Shown here one piece after another: positions 5,025-5,307 of a DNA stretch of 5,307 bases. The notes under the pieces were generated by a model. The model had not been told where the DNA came from. It ran no database searches and was given only the letters and a program-made list of their open reading frames with translations. Origin of the DNA: Maritimibacter sp. Its GTDB lineage: Bacteria; Pseudomonadota; Alphaproteobacteria; Rhodobacterales; Rhodobacteraceae. The stretch is taken from assembly GCA_003520545.1 (NCBI GenBank), contig DOUP01000163.1, positions 1 to 5,307 of the forward strand. Direction: 5' to 3'. The position numbers were made by a program, and so were the translations under genes. Each line of letters starts with the position of its first letter. The stretch's first letter is position 1.

Positions 5025-5307
5025 ATGAACGATCCTATCGGTGATATGCTGACCCGTATCCGTAACGGCCAGATGCGTGGCAAGTCGACCGTGTCGACCC
5101 CCGCTTCGAAACTGCGCGGCTGGGTTCTGGATGTGCTGGCTGACGAAGGCTACAGCGGCTACGAAAAAGGCACTGACGAGCGTGGCCACGCCACCCTCGA
5201 AATCAGCCTGAAATACTATGACGGTGCGCCCGTTATCCGCGAATTGAAGCGGGTTTCGAAGCCGGGCCGTCGCGTCTACATGGGTTCGAAAGACATCCCG
5301 CAGGTCC
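5025..5307 (+). CDS. rpsH: Small-subunit ribosomal protein S8 (uS8), 3' end outside window
   Basis: The frame is open to the window edge, giving 94 residues of about 130 expected. S8 is a primary 16S rRNA binder of the central domain and, in Escherichia coli, the autogenous repressor of the spc operon. The N-terminus MNDPIGDMLTRIRNGQMRGK is diagnostic. ASKLRGWVLDVLADEGYSGY follows, then LEISLKYYDGAPVIRELKRV, and the Gly-Arg-Arg-Val-Tyr segment before the window ends. The C-terminal rRNA-binding signature lies beyond the window. AAGGAG (5011-5016) overlaps the rpsN TAA stop and lies eight bases before the ATG, continuing the coupled arrangement of the cluster. Confidence 0.96.
   Translation, partial: MNDPIGDMLTRIRNGQMRGKSTVSTPASKLRGWVLDVLADEGYSGYEKGTDERGHATLEISLKYYDGAPVIRELKRVSKPGRRVYMGSKDIPQV

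Noticed and set aside
3425..5189. Several long minus-strand open frames opposite rplN, rplX, rplE and rpsN
   Set aside because: They lie wholly antisense to conserved ribosomal genes; strong codon bias in such genes often leaves the opposite strand open.
1..5307. CRISPR array, insertion sequence, tRNA or rRNA gene
   Set aside because: No regularly spaced long repeats, transposase-like frame, terminal inverted repeats, cloverleaf or rRNA-like segment was seen on either strand.

Overview
The window comes from a GC-rich alphaproteobacterium, most likely of the Rhodobacteraceae (Roseobacter/Rhodobacter group). Grounds for this are the mce–DUF1467 pair, the family resemblance of the ribosomal proteins, the long zinc-free form of S14, and the codon use. 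The taxonomic call rests on recognising protein families; no search was run.

Layout. (1) 1-544, plus strand: the 3' part of methylmalonyl-CoA epimerase, coupled by a TGATG overlap to a small DUF1467 membrane protein. Both end at a strong bidirectional terminator (561-601). (2) 623-1249, minus strand: a TIGR02466-type putative 2-oxoglutarate/Fe(II) oxygenase, convergent with the first pair. (3) 1250-1377: a divergent intergenic region carrying three near-identical GTCYAAAA repeats. (4) 1378-2728, plus strand: two uncharacterised genes, each encoding an N-terminal transmembrane hairpin and a C-terminal soluble domain. The two soluble domains align without gaps over 41 residues, so the genes look like diverged tandem paralogues. 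(5) 2729-2923: a non-coding region full of alternative inverted repeats, which is the candidate promoter/leader of the ribosomal genes. (6) 2924-5307, plus strand: rpmC, rpsQ, rplN, rplX, rplE, rpsN and the 5' part of rpsH (L29, S17, L14, L24, L5, S14, S8) in canonical S10/spc order. Spacing is tight, except for a 78-base structured gap between rpsQ and rplN.

How the parts relate. The ribosomal genes supply 50S and 30S subunit proteins in one transcript, with Shine-Dalgarno sites overlapping the previous stop codon. The genes upstream of rpmC are not ribosomal, so the S10 block (rpsJ to rplP) does not directly precede rpmC here. The epimerase belongs to the propionyl-CoA/ethylmalonyl-CoA route to succinyl-CoA. 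The oxygenase and the two membrane proteins have no assignable pathway.

No complete unknown system can be claimed. The best leads are the paralogous membrane-anchored pair and the two structured, possibly regulatory, non-coding stretches in front of rpmC and rplN.
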